The notes under the pieces were generated by a model. It did no database searches, was not told the DNA's origin, and was given only the letters and a program-made list of their open reading frames with translations. Position numbers and translations under genes: made by a program. From Eutypa lata (Eukaryota > Ascomycota > Sordariomycetes > Xylariales > Diatrypaceae), in NCBI GenBank assembly GCA_022661535.1, contig JAKULF010000002.1, forward strand, positions 868,001 to 932,000: 64,000 nucleotides of DNA, in the 5' to 3' direction. Of the stretch, positions 11,635 to 23,155 are shown one piece after another (within the stretch, counting starts at the first letter, position 1; every line of letters begins with the position of its first letter).

Positions 11635-11802
11635 ATGTGTACCGTATACACCGACTACTACAGCTGCGGCCACACTGTGCCGACTAGAAGGACAGTTGCA
11701 TGTTCGAGACGTGGCACTTGTCTGCCCACCTACAGCGAGGGTGTGACGCGCACTGCAAACTGTGGCGCAACTGCATGCAACACTCCCCCATCTTCGGATT
11801 AG
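11635..11802 (+). CDS. 55-residue cysteine-rich protein with leader intron
   Basis: An open frame of 55 codons begins MCTVYTDYYSCGH and ends PPSSD. It has six cysteines (positions 2, 11, 23, 29, 43, 48) in CGH, CSRRGTC and NCGATAC contexts. There is no signal peptide, so a cytosolic or metal-binding role is possible but unproven. Support for a real gene: a TATA box at 11386; a leader with a donor GTAAGA at 11558; a branch-like GCTGAC; and an acceptor CAACAG ending at 11634, directly before the ATG. Small fungal proteins starting MC-x-V/I-x and containing CGH are known to me only as uncharacterised. Confidence rests on the transcript architecture more than on homology. Confidence 0.55.
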   Translation: MCTVYTDYYSCGHTVPTRRTVACSRRGTCLPTYSEGVTRTANCGATACNTPPSSD

Positions 11803-12801
11803 CCAGGCACCTGCCGCAATGAACCAATCGTTCAAAGAGTAGAGGGGTTCTTCTCAGGAAGTCTGCGTGTGCGTCGGGGGTTTTTGTGTATATATTCTGC
11901 AAGTTTGTAAGGGCCAGCTTCTGCGCGGTGGTTTTTTGTAAAGGGGGTTTGCAGAATTCATGGTTACTATTCGCAGTGTATAGTATCAGATTTATAAGAA
12001 GTTGGATGATGAAAGCTGTCAAGAAACGCGAGGTCCCCCGCGTCGAAGGGGACACAGTAACTGCCCGAGTGTTTAAAACATACAAATATGTACGTACAAC
12101 AAGCTTCGGCTGCGGGCCCTCCGCTAGCTAAGGTCTGTAGGTCCGTATATTGTAGGCCTGTAGGTTTATAAGTCTATAAGTATAGTAAATACGTTGATTC
12201 CTGAGGGATGGCCTAGTTGCTGATAACCTAGGTGGTGAAGCTGGAGGTGGTGACCTACGTAAGTGCTGAAGGTGAAGGTGTAGGTGCTGAAGTTGTAGCT
12301 TGGTGAAGCTATAAGTGGTGAAGCTTTGACCATATATCTTTTCACTTACGAAGATAATGGGCGACGTTGCTTGAATGAGGCCTTTTGGTTGGGTGCATTA
12401 GAGATCGTTGTCATTATTACCGAAAATAGTCACATTTTCTTATTACAGTAGCGCTGTCCAAAAAGGGAAATGTTGGACGCCTTCATGGTAGAAAATTGTA
12501 CGGGGCAAAAATCGAATATAACAGCCCTCGTAAAAATTCGGGCACTTGTATGGTTAACAAGCGAAGGGCATCCATTCACCAATAATAATGATCGATCTGC
12601 ATTTGCCTAAGAAGTCTCCTAAGTGGCACCCTAATGTAACCACAAGATAGGTTCACCAATCGCAGAACCTGTGTATCATCAATGTTCCACAAGTATACCC
12701 CGCGAAACTACCCCAATCACCTGTTTACAAGCGTCACGAGGACAATCGGTGAAGAAAGCATGTAACTACGTAGTCTGGTTTGTTGACAGTTACCAACCAT
12801 T
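11803..12801. other. Intergenic with minisatellite
   Basis: No gene is seen. It holds a GTAGGTCTGTAGGTCC-type repetitive stretch at 12131-12185 and a GGTGAAGCT-type tract (listed separately). Confidence 0.4.
12232..12330 (+). repeat. GGTGAAGCT-type minisatellite
   Basis: A 9-base motif close to GGTGAAGCT recurs in degenerate tandem, with variants such as GGTGAAGGT and GGTGCTGAAG, across about 100 bases. It has no coding assignment. Confidence 0.6.
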
Positions 12802-14120
12802 TTGTATGAAACGCTTTTCCCAGTTCAAACCCTTCACCATATGCAAACCTTCGAAATGGCCATAGCTAGTATAATTAACAGCCCAGTAAGCACGAGGAGC
12901 TCCGACGCGGTTGACCCATCAACCGGGGACCCGTCGCGATCCGGCTGCGGGGCCGCCGCCGCCGCCGCCGCCATCGTCCCAAAGCGGAGCGACGAATTCC
13001 ACCTATTTCCAGAACTGCCGCCCGAAATCCGGCAGGAGATCTGGCTCCAGGCCCAGCTCGAGGCCAACGAGGGCGCCGCCGGCATGTGCATCCTGGGGCT
13101 CAAAGACCAGAGCATGCCCGACGCGCCCCTGGCCTATCCGTATTCCTCCCCCCTGCGGTCTACTAACAGCGAGTCGCGCTACATCGCCCTGTCCCACGAC
13201 CCGTCTCCGCGGCCCTTCGACCCGGCCCGCGACACGCTGTACGTCCGGAAGCGCGCCTTCTCGGTGTTCGCGTACCGCGCTTACTACCGCCGCCAGAGCG
13301 AGTGGGTCGGCCAGATACGGCACCTCGCGCTCGCGGTGGGCGTCGCCTACGGCGGGGTCAACCTGCGCTTCATGATCAAGCTCATGAGCTCGCTGGAGAC
13401 GCTCAGCTTCGTCATGCCCTCGGCTTCTTCTTCGGATCGGGGGGAGATGATCGATGTGCGGGCCGAAGTCGACCCTCTGAAGGCCGGCAGTCTAGACGCA
13501 GCGCCGCCTCGTAATGGTGGTGATGGTGGCGGTGGGGCTGGTCTGGATAATTATGCCGCCATCTTTGGGGACATGCAGTGGAGTCCACCTCCGCGGCTGA
13601 GAGCGTTCGACTCGCTCGCGATGGACTCGATGAAGATGAATGCGGACTGCGAGGTCTGCGATGAGGTACCAACTGGGCAACTTGGGCGGGCCATGAACGC
13701 TAAGGAGTATTGTAAGTAAAACTATCAGTCGCTTTCATCAAGATGTGTGAGATCTACAGGCTAGCAGTAGCACCGAAAGTGATGCTAGATATCAAATTGC
13801 TGTCGTTCTAGTCAAAGAGCAAAGCACCGCTAACTCCAACCGTCGCAGTGGAAGAAATCATAAACCTCCAGCTTCGGCAGGAGGATCCTAAAAGGCACTA
13901 CTTTCTACAATGTGGGGATGGGCGAGATGAGGACTGTAAGCTATGGATGAAAGAGTTTCCTGATAGGAACCTGGAAGTCAAAGTTGGAGCAAAATACTTT
14001 GTATGATGGAAGGGTTACTTCTTTTTCCGTTGCAAGTAACTAGATCTCATGGCAACTATTTCTGCCTCAGTATCAAAGCTTGATTATCACGCTTTTAGGG
14101 AACATGCAATTATGTTGTAG
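12802..14120 (+). CDS. 2EXR-domain protein
   Basis: The diagnostic motif FHLFPELPPEIRQEIWLQA lies near residue 66, followed by a conserved block (PLRSTNSESRYIALSHD, DTLYVRK) typical of the fungal 2EXR family, an expanded family of unknown function often found near NLR and HET genes. Exon 1 ends at 13711 with a GTAAGT donor. An acceptor CGTCGCAG at 13848 restores frame (KEYLEEIINLQLRQED). The end is approximate: I could not fix the stop between about 14040 and 14120. Starts at 12802, 12841 and 12856 are all possible; 12856 has the better context (GAAATGG). An alanine run near residue 52 comes from a GCC repeat. The gene lies about 0.3 kb upstream of the NACHT gene on the same strand. Confidence 0.75.
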
Positions 14121-14437
14121 GATCAATTTACAGCTTATTTACAGATTATTTACAGGTTACTTCTCCTAAATGCACCTAATGTCACTCCGTGCTTTAGCAC
14201 TTCTGCGTGCGTGTTTCTACTGGGTGCCCTTTTCTTCTATTGGATATCGGAAGCTATCGGACTGTACCCTGTATGGTGGTATTCTTCATGTCCATTGTGG
14301 ATTTGGCTGCACTCCGCCACCACAGTTACGCCCAATCTGCAAGGCTCGGCTTATAGGTAAGGTAAGATGATTTATTTCAATTGACCCTTCCATTTCTCTT
14401 TCTCTCTTTTGCCATAGTCCCTTCCTGCCAGCAAGAA
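14121..14437. other. Intergenic before the NACHT gene
   Basis: A small open frame at 14170-14370 lacks protein-like features. CT-rich DNA just before 14438 resembles a leader or promoter. Confidence 0.35.
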
Positions 14438-17400
14438 ATGGCTGAACCCCCCGATCCTATCCAAGCGGCCTTCGATAAGGCCTTGCTTGATTTCAAGAAT
14501 GGCTTGAAGGATGAGTCGCTTTATACTGAAATACTTCAGACCACATCAATTGAGCAGGTTTACGACGCTACCGACCGTCTTCAGGAAGAACAGGCTAAGA
14601 AAGGACATCTCCGTCACCTGTCGAAGATCGAGCCGTACCTTGCGCATCTACGTGAATATGCCAGTGTTATTGAAGTCTTCGTTCAGGCCAAGCCAGACAT
14701 TCTAGCGCTAATATGGGGCCCTATCAAATTGCTACTCCAGTGGGCAAGCGTGCTGAAAATGTCTTTTGACGCCATCATAAATATCACAGCTGATATCGGG
14801 TCGGTTTTGCCTGAGTTCCAGAGGGCCACAAGCTTGTTCAGCCAAAATTCTGCGATTAAAGAAGTCTTACTTCTCTTCTTCAAAGACATTCTTGACTTCT
14901 ACAGTGTTGCCCTGAAGTTTTTCCACCAATCCCGTAAGTCTATATATGTCTCTACCTTAAAAGAAATCCCTGTTAAATATATCTCGTTTAGGGTGGCGAT
15001 ATGTCTTTGATGCACTCTGGCCCAAGTGTCGAGACAATATCAGAGTCATAGCTACGAACATAGAGCGGCATACCCTCCTTATTAGAAACGAGGTCAACTT
15101 TGAGCACATATTGCAAGAATACGAAGCAAGACAGCGCGCCTTAGAGCACTTCGAAAGAACAGAGATATCGCACCACAAGCAGGAGTACCTTGGAATGAAG
15201 ACAGACATTTCCCCTAGAGCTTATGTGCTCAAAGACGACGTTTATCAGGGAACTGGGAAATGGCTCATGAGGAACCCCAGCTTCAGGAAATGGTTAGACT
15301 TTCAAGACAAGTCTACCAGACTTTTATGGTTGCAGGGAATACCTGGCGCTGGTATGTTTTGACCTTGATGTCGAGAAACCATTTTTAACTTAACCATCAC
15401 CAGGGAAAACATATCTCGCTACTACAGTGGTAAGGAAATGTCAGCTGCTTGATCGGACGCTCTTTGCATTCCTCAGCTACAGATTCAGCAGTGAAATCTC
15501 TACCCTTTCTATCCTCCACTCATTCATATTCCAGCTCACTGCCGATGACACAAATCTCCAGGCGGTTATGTGCAGGTCGACCCCAGAGAGCCTAAAGAAC
15601 GATACCAGCATCGCAATTAAGGTTCTAAAGACACTACTAGCTTGCAACCCTCAGGTCTACATCATTCTAGATGGAGTAGATGAGATTGATGAAGTCGAAC
15701 GATGCAAGCTTGTTAAGTGTCTAGTTGACTTGCAGAAGGAGTGCGATGAGGTAAAAATACTCATCAGTAGCCGACCGGAGGCAGATCTTAAAAAGCTTCT
15801 TAGTGAGGTTTCTACTTCCATACGAGTTGACGATCATAATGCGGGAAGCATCCAGGTCTTTGTGGAACAGTGGGTGCAAAACTGGTTTGAAACAAACGAG
15901 TTTCTCCCTGATGCGAGATGCGCTTTGGATCGATGGCTGGCTCCCTTGTCATGGAAGTCAAAGGGTAAGCTACCAGTACTGTGTTATCACAAAATGGCTC
16001 TGCTAGGCTGCTGCTAAATGCTTAATTATTGCACTATAGGCATGTTTCTCTACGCCAAAGTCGTTTTGAACAGCATAGAATTCCTAGACGACCTAGGTGA
16101 GATCGAGAACGAGATTGGCGTTCTCCCCGAAACCTTGGACGACGCGTAAGAGCATAAATCTAGTAACCATCAGATATTATGTTGGGCTACATACTGACTG
16201 CCGTATTATATTAGCTATAGCAGAATTCTGTCACGGATTGATAAACTGCACCAACCCCAGAGAGAAAAGGCGCGGAAACTTCTTGGATGGGTTGCGTGCT
16301 CACCGACCCCCCTGACTTTATATGAAGTCCAACACGCCCTATCAATTAAACGGGGCGATTTAGAAGGGAGAAGACAGCTGTTTGCAATTCTAGACGTGGT
16401 CAAACTCTGTGGTCCGATCGTCGAGATAATGGATGATTACGTACAATTCGTTCATTTCACTGCCAAAGAGTTCGTACGTCCTATGCTCTACTTTTACTGT
16501 TGTCATCTAACATAATTCAGATACATCTCAAGTTCGCACATTAACGGATCCATCAAAGATTGTGATGCTACATTTAGCCTATTGTCGACATGCCTCACGT
16601 ATCTTTGCCAACAGCATCATGCGCCTAACTTGACCAGTGAGGAGATCAGTGACTACGCACTAGCCAGTGCTTATACACTCCACGAATTTGCCGCTACGAC
16701 CTGGTTAGAACTTCTTGAGCAATACGTAGAGAAGACCTCGAAAGAGGAGATGGCCTCTGAACTGATAAGTTTTCTTGAGATACTCTCTGGTAACCGAACC
16801 AATTTCGAGTATGAGGGTGAGTCAAAAAACATGCCTCATTTCAGACTTCGGTCCTTTAAGGATGGATGGCCACAATTGCACGACATGTTGCAAAATGCGG
16901 CAGGCTTCCGCCATGTTAGGTCTACAAGCCAACATAAAATAATCAAAGGTTCGTGCTCCGTAAATTGCCTATTCCTCAAGTCATACTCACGCATAATATG
17001 AAGGAGCAATGTGGACGAATCTGGACCCTCTCACGGTATCCCAAACCACCATCGCCATTCATGAAACCATTGAGTCGTTGCTAGACTGTAAAGAAGTCTT
17101 ACACTCTTATCCGAACTGTCACTGCTCCATCATACGGATGAAATATGGGAGCAGACCTTTTAAATGTCGGTTCCTGCAATGCTCCTTTCGGCGCGATGGG
17201 TTCGCGGCTAAGGCTGAGCGGAACTTGCATGAGAGGAACCATGACCGCCCTTGGAAGTGCAGTGTTCCAACTTGCGAGTATGTCAATGGTGGCTTCCTCT
17301 CACGAAATATGCGAGACGAACACTTGGACCGCTACCATCAGGAAATTGCATCGAACCGATTGCCCTTTGTGACACAACCGCACAAGGACGAAATTCAGCC

Positions 17401-18277
17401 AATTTTATTTGACCTCGTCACGGCGAATGAGGTGAAAGCGGTAGAAGCGCTCCTTCCTTCGATTATCACACTCCGTGACGATATCCAATCGGAACTATGG
17501 GCTTTAGCTGCTGCTCAAAATTCGGTTTCTATGCTACAAGTGATGTCATCCGCAACGAATTTACTGAAAGGTTATGAAGCTCAAATTCTAGTACCGGCTG
17601 TCCAGAATAATGCAAACGAGGCATTCGCGTACCTAATCAAGTTTGGCTTAAAGAACGGGCAGTTATCCTTCAATGGCTATATCATGTCCCAAATTTTGAA
17701 GCACGGGTCGACAGATATTTTTCAAATATATAATAGCACTCCATTCCGTGAGACTGTAATTCCTATACACTCTAATGTATTATACAGTGCCAGTTTTTGG
17801 GTCAACATGGATATATTTGGTTCGACAGCGGGTGACCCGAACAAAGAACAGCTCTTGCTTCAGTTTTGGAAGACGCATGGCGTACTGGAAGCTCTAGAGA
17901 AGACACAGCTCAGATCTGCATTGGTAAACCTAACAAAGTCATCCTGCTCAGTAAGAATTGCTGAGCGCTTGATAAAGGCTGGGGCTGATGTAAATTATAC
18001 AAGGGATTCAAGATCCCTTACCCCCCTTCATCATGCAGCCAGGAATATTAGTCAAACAGCGGCCGAACTAATGGAGTTCCTTCTTCAGCATGGCGCAGAC
18101 CCAGACTTACTCCCGGTTACAGCGACAATAGTAAGAGTCAGGGATGAAAAGGGCGCCAGGATGATATCCAAGTGGCTAGGAGTCTCTTGGGACGAGCTTG
18201 TTCGGCGAACCAGGGGTTATAGAGAAGATAACGGCAAATCGGGAACGACGGATCTGTTGGAACAAGACGAGAAGTAA
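14438..18277 (+). CDS. STAND/NACHT NLR-like receptor with C2H2 fingers and ankyrin repeats
   Basis: A STAND-type receptor of about 1,158 residues. Exons: 14438-14933, 14992-15351, 15404-15964, 16040-16145, 16224-16473, 16521-16948, 17004-18277. An N-terminal helical domain (MAEPPDPIQAAFDKAL, GPIKLLLQWAS) resembles the fungal DUF7708-type region. Walker A GIPGAGKT (281-288) is split by intron 2; Walker B VYIILDGVDE lies near 370. A winged-helix-like part (VHFTAKEF) follows, then two C2H2-like fingers (CRFLQC; CSVPTC to HLDRYH) and C-terminal ankyrin repeats (LIKAGADVN; LTPLHHAAR). Oddity: the junction 16474-16520 leaves exon 5 in phase 0, but only the phase needing two carried bases keeps exon 6 open. 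So there is a frameshift, an unseen splice choice or a sequencing error. Protein-binding NLRs of this class mediate non-self recognition in fungi; function here is inferred. Confidence 0.8.
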
Positions 18278-18439
18278 TGGTAATAAGCGAGATTTAAAGC
18301 AGGACACGCATGGAAACATTAGGCTCAAAATTGGGAAACTCTTTAATTCCGAGGCATGTATCGTGAGCCTCCAGATCTATAGAATGGAAGCATTACGAAA
18401 ATAGAGATTCATGTTTCTCTAGTCCAAGGAGTATAAATA

Positions 18440-21400
18440 TCAGAGCTTTCTCTCAACACGAGAAGCTTGATGCTTCAAGCAGGCCTGGAACCTCTGGAGT
18501 TTGTCATTATGTTAGAAAGGAGTCCATAAAATAGCAACTACACGATGCTGAAAACTATCACTTACCTTCCATCTATTATCATCAACTTCAGACCGAGCTA
18601 TATCGGCTGCGTTATTAATTGATTGGTTGATAAGCCGGAGCTTGTCCTTCTGTACCCATTGTATGTACTACTTCAGAGTTAGCAAGCTCAGTGACTCTAT
18701 TGATGGCAATTTGCTTACCGTTTCGATAGATTCTGGGACGATGTATCGGATCACTGTCACTTGCCGAGTCTGTCCCTTCCTATTGACTCGATCCACAGCT
18801 TGAGCTTCAGCCATTGGACTCCAATGAGGTTCAAGCAGATGTACATTAGAAGCAGCGGTGAAATCGACACTGCCGGCATGTTAGTTGTTATCAAATTTGT
18901 ACTAATCGGTGTAAAGCGTTAAATACCCTTCCGCACAACTACCAATACTTGCAAGCATGACCGTACACTCATGAATCTCGTTAAATTGTTGAAGGGCGTG
19001 ACTTCTTGACTCAAGCGTTGCTTTGCCGTCAATCCGTTGGAACACGATACCGTTCATACGCAAGGAGAGCTCTATCAAGTCCAGCATTTTCGTCCATGAA
19101 CTGAAGACAACGCTATGCAAGATTTAGCTAATATCGTCATAATGGATTGTAAAATAGGATGACATGCCTTTTAATTGGGGTTGTGGGATCCCCATTCTCC
19201 TGTTCAGCCCGAAGCTTACGTAAAAGCGCATGTACTTTGGCCGAAGAGGGTATTCTAGCAAGTGCCTTGGAATATTTGAGGTTCCCAGGAGAACCAGCTT
19301 CCCTCATCCTCATCTGTGTTATCGTTCCGCAGTTTTGCGAAGCACTCTCTGAAGTAGAATCTTCATCAGAGCAAGTCCTACAGAGGGCATTACCGCCTAT
19401 AGATCTGTCCTTCAGTATGGCCTCATTTGTTTCTTCTAGCTCATTGCTGCAGATCCTGCATGTACTTTGGAACTTCTTCATTACCTGCAAATTGATTGAT
19501 GTACTATTTCGGTTTCTCCACGCCGCCATTGCTGTGGAGGGTAAGAGATGCTCTCCATGATTACAAATAAGCCGCAGGAAATTCATAAGCGGCAAAATGC
19601 TCTCGCCTTTGTCGGTCTTACCCCGTTTCTTAGATTTCATGTTAGCTGCAATTGATGCAGTCTTCATCTTGAAGAAGTCGTAGAGTTCTTGGTCCTCGGT
19701 GTGCAGCTCGACATATTCGATCTCTTCGATAGGAGGAAGCAAATTAAGCGACCCCGCCAAAGCCTTCTTTGTTCGTCGAAGGCATGTCGCCTTGATTAGT
19801 CTTTCTAATTTCTGGTGACTGCCGGACTGATTCGCTTCAACAGGCTTGGCTATCCAGAAGTTAAACATTTGTCTTTCTGCGAAAGGCTCTACGCCTATGA
19901 AACTCAATAGTGAGCCAAAATCATCGAGCGAGTTACGAATTGGGGTTCCTGTAAGACACCATCGATATCGCGCTTGAAGTTGGAGGGTGGCTTGAAAGAC
20001 CTTTGAAGACCGATTGCGAATGTGGTGGGCTGTGCCGTGTTAACTAGACAATAGCAAACAAAATACTGTCTTCTAGAGAAGAAAAACGGACCTTCATCTA
20101 AAACAATTCGAAGCCATTTCTTCCTAAAAGGTGAGTCTTGGTCATCCGACTCCGACCTCAAAGTTTCATAAGTCGTCAAAACGATATTCATGTCGTCAAA
20201 GGAATTTCGAAGACCTTGCCGGGCAGAGCCATGATATACTATCCAACTGATTTGACCTTGATATATGTGCCTATAATTTGGTTAGGTGGAAGAATGTTGC
20301 GGCAAATTAATTATCTTACCTCTGGATTTGGTTTTCCCATCCGGGGATGGCTAGGCTCTTGTTAGATGCTAGACCAACCCTTGACTAGGTAAGATGCGAA
20401 ATCAGGTGGGAGAACTAACTTGATTTTGGAGCTATGATCAGCGTTCCCCGAGATTCGAAATGCTCGGCATGGTCAAGCGAGGAACATATTAATGCTAAAG
20501 TACTAAGGGTCTTACCAAGTCCCATGTCCTTTATCAAATATTAGCTGTGATAATTAGGGCAGGGAAAAGGCTTAGTTCACATCTGCGAGGATCCCACCGT
20601 TGACTGGTTTTGGCTTGCTTCGAGGAACACGCGTGACTACGTGACGATAACTAAAATTTGTCAGAATAACACTTTGGATATACATCTTGGTCTTAAGGCA
20701 ACAAACCTCGTAGACCCTTTCTCGTCATATATAGCAGTCCAGAGCGCCGCAAACCGAGGTCTCTCAATAATGCCACACTCCTTTTCAGTCATCATAGCTA
20801 GAGCTGATAGTTGGTGCCTACTTATTGTTAACGACAATACTATAGAAGACCCTAGATGCTTACTTCATCAATTCTGAGCGGAGGCGAGGGCTCGTAGCAA
20901 TAGTTGGAGACCTTTCGGCTTCACCTCCATCGGCACAGTCAAATATCTTGGCAAGGCGGGCAATGTTCACCTCATCACGTTCTTCTGAGTGGGTTGAATC
21001 TTCGGTACCTGCAGAACCTACCGAGACTTCCAAGGCCGGTGTTTGCGAACCAGGTCGGAGGAGATAGTGAGGGTTGCAGTACTCCACATTTTGACCACAT
21101 TCTTCTAGTGATGGATGCTGGAGGAAGAGGCCATCTTCAGAAAGTAGATTTCCTATTTCCTTTTTTTCTTCCTTCATCCCATGAACGACTATCCGCACTA
21201 AGTATTCTTTTGCGGATGCCTTCTTCACTATTCTATCGTTTTTCTTATCTGGTGGAGCGTCTGAGGATATTAGAGTCATTTTGAGCTGCACCGTACTCAT
21301 GGACTGGAGCTGGCGAATGGGTCGCAGCATCAGAATCCCAGCGTACTTGGCCGTATCCTGGGTATAGAGCTTGACATAATTATCACCAAGCGGTTGGAAG

Positions 21401-22036
21401 CTCAGTGGTGTAATGTTTGATTCAAGTAGATGCGCAAACGAGGATATCGAGGTCACGAGCTTTTGAATTCAGTATTATCCCAGAGTTGTAGAAATACAAC
21501 TAACTTACTACTCCAAAACAAGCATCGAAATCAGCCACATCCACTTCTGTTAACATCAGTGGTGATTGAGTTGTGTCAAACTGAGGAGTTTGTTGGATCG
21601 CACTTGGAGTCTCAGCCGTGGATGTCGATGATAGACAGGGTGTCTCTGTACTTAACCCGGAATATACATCATCGAAAGCCCCCGAGAAATCAATCTGCAT
21701 CAGGTCTTCCACAACGGGGCTCCTAGAAACACTGGAATTCGGTTCTGGCCACAGCTGGAGATCTGGCCAAGGTTGATCATCGCATAACAACTGCGTCGGC
21801 TCAATGTTGAAATTGGGAGAGAGACCGTCGAAAAAGTTGGCTTGAGACTCCGTGGACATAGGCAAGTCCCATAGGCTTGACGAGCCATCGAAGGCCGCTG
21901 TTGTTCCGCTTTGTGGCGGCTCGAGGCCGCAAGGCTCTGCACATAATCGCTTACTGTCGTATTCCAACTCCGACCCATTAGGTGGGAAAGGCCGCTTGTT
22001 GCCCGTCGGCGGCTTTGCGCTTGGATTCCAAGACAT
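18440..22036 (-). CDS. SNF2-family DNA-dependent ATPase/helicase (RAD5/HLTF-like)
   Basis: Twelve exons: 22036-21509, 21459-20864, 20817-20707, 20650-20581, 20528-20420, 20368-20320, 20270-20092, 20029-19168, 19112-18927, 18869-18719, 18667-18566, 18493-18440. All join in phase to 998 residues. The first ~170 residues are Pro/Ser-rich and disordered-looking. Motifs: the Q-like HQLSALAMMTEKE; Walker A DMGLGKT (436-442); DEAH box LDEAHHIRNR (546-549, split by intron 7); a thin RING-like pair CRIC/CRTC; then helicase-C with VVFSSW, and motif VI QAVDRVNRKGQ (920-930). Intron 8 appears to use a GC donor (GCATGT). Proteins of this class remodel chromatin or help bypass DNA damage; only weak RING cysteines remain here. 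It lies tail-to-tail with the NACHT gene, 162 bases apart. Confidence 0.88.
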
Positions 22037-23155
22037 AATAGGAAGTATCTGTGAAGTATGTAGGTAAGAAATTTTCAGAGAGTGCCTAAGCTCAACGAAA
22101 TTTTGGCCATGCAAAGGTTTTAACTATAGCAGTAATATTGCCGTACGCAAGGCATTATTGCACTGCCACGCCATCACAGCACAGCCCCGACTGACATGTG
22201 GCAGGCCGAATAGGAGGCGTCCTGTAGGACCTACAGATGTGGGGTTGTCTACTTCGTACTTAAAGTAGCAATAGAAGCTGTGGCTTTCATGTAGAACCTG
22301 AACATTCATAATATTCTAAGAACATTGATGCCAGAGTGCTTACTGAAAAGGTTTAAAAGCGATTCAAGTCATACTCTTTATATTGTAGATCGATTACCTT
22401 CGAAAACAACAGGAAGTAGAAAAGCTTACAGGCCCGCGATGAAATTAACAAGTCAAGGGGCTGCCATTTAGACCCTCTTCCTTTAACCCTGATCATGGGT
22501 AGAATCATTCAGGTTCTGATTTTGCAATAGGGTTTATTTCATGTGCATAATGAAGAGAGTAAGTATCATTGGCTATTCCATAGGACTACCTGCTCCACTC
22601 AACACACCGAGAATACAACAATACCATACGCCCAGAAGATCATCCAATGGAATGCAGTACCACCATACCATACGTTCTTCTTTGTACATGATGAACTACA
22701 GTCATCCTTCATTTTCAAGAAAAAGAGATAGAATAGGGATAAAAAGGAGACAAAAATCCTGCAAACATCATCATGGCTAAGGATATAGCCAGGAGAATAA
22801 CGAGATCAAATTCGCAGCGCGCGCCCCACGATAATATAATATTTGGTATCTGTTCTACATTCTCCTCTTATAAATACAACGTTAATACGACATCGGCTCT
22901 GAGTAGGTGTTACATGCGGGTAGCCACATGTCGGCTTATGTGCTTACTACTCTCGTCTATCTATCTAGCTTCTAACTCCCCTTTTATCACGGCCAATTTA
23001 GCTCGCCATTGGGAAAAATCACAACTTAAGCTTTTTGTATCAAAGGGGGGTATCATTAACAAGCATACTATCCTATCAAGGAATTCTATCATAGCATATT
23101 CAATAAGCAAGACACCGCGTGTTATATACCACAACCAACCGTTCTAGCCTCCTGC
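22037..23155. other. Intergenic, no gene seen
   Basis: It includes the promoter of the SNF2 gene. Several overlapping open frames (22541-23147) show no protein-like composition. The longer SNF2 start at 22114 is an alternative. Confidence 0.4.

Noticed and set aside
22541..23147. Overlapping plus-strand frames between SNF2 and GH16 genes
   Set aside because: Two frames overlap in the same DNA, and neither has protein-like composition or motifs.
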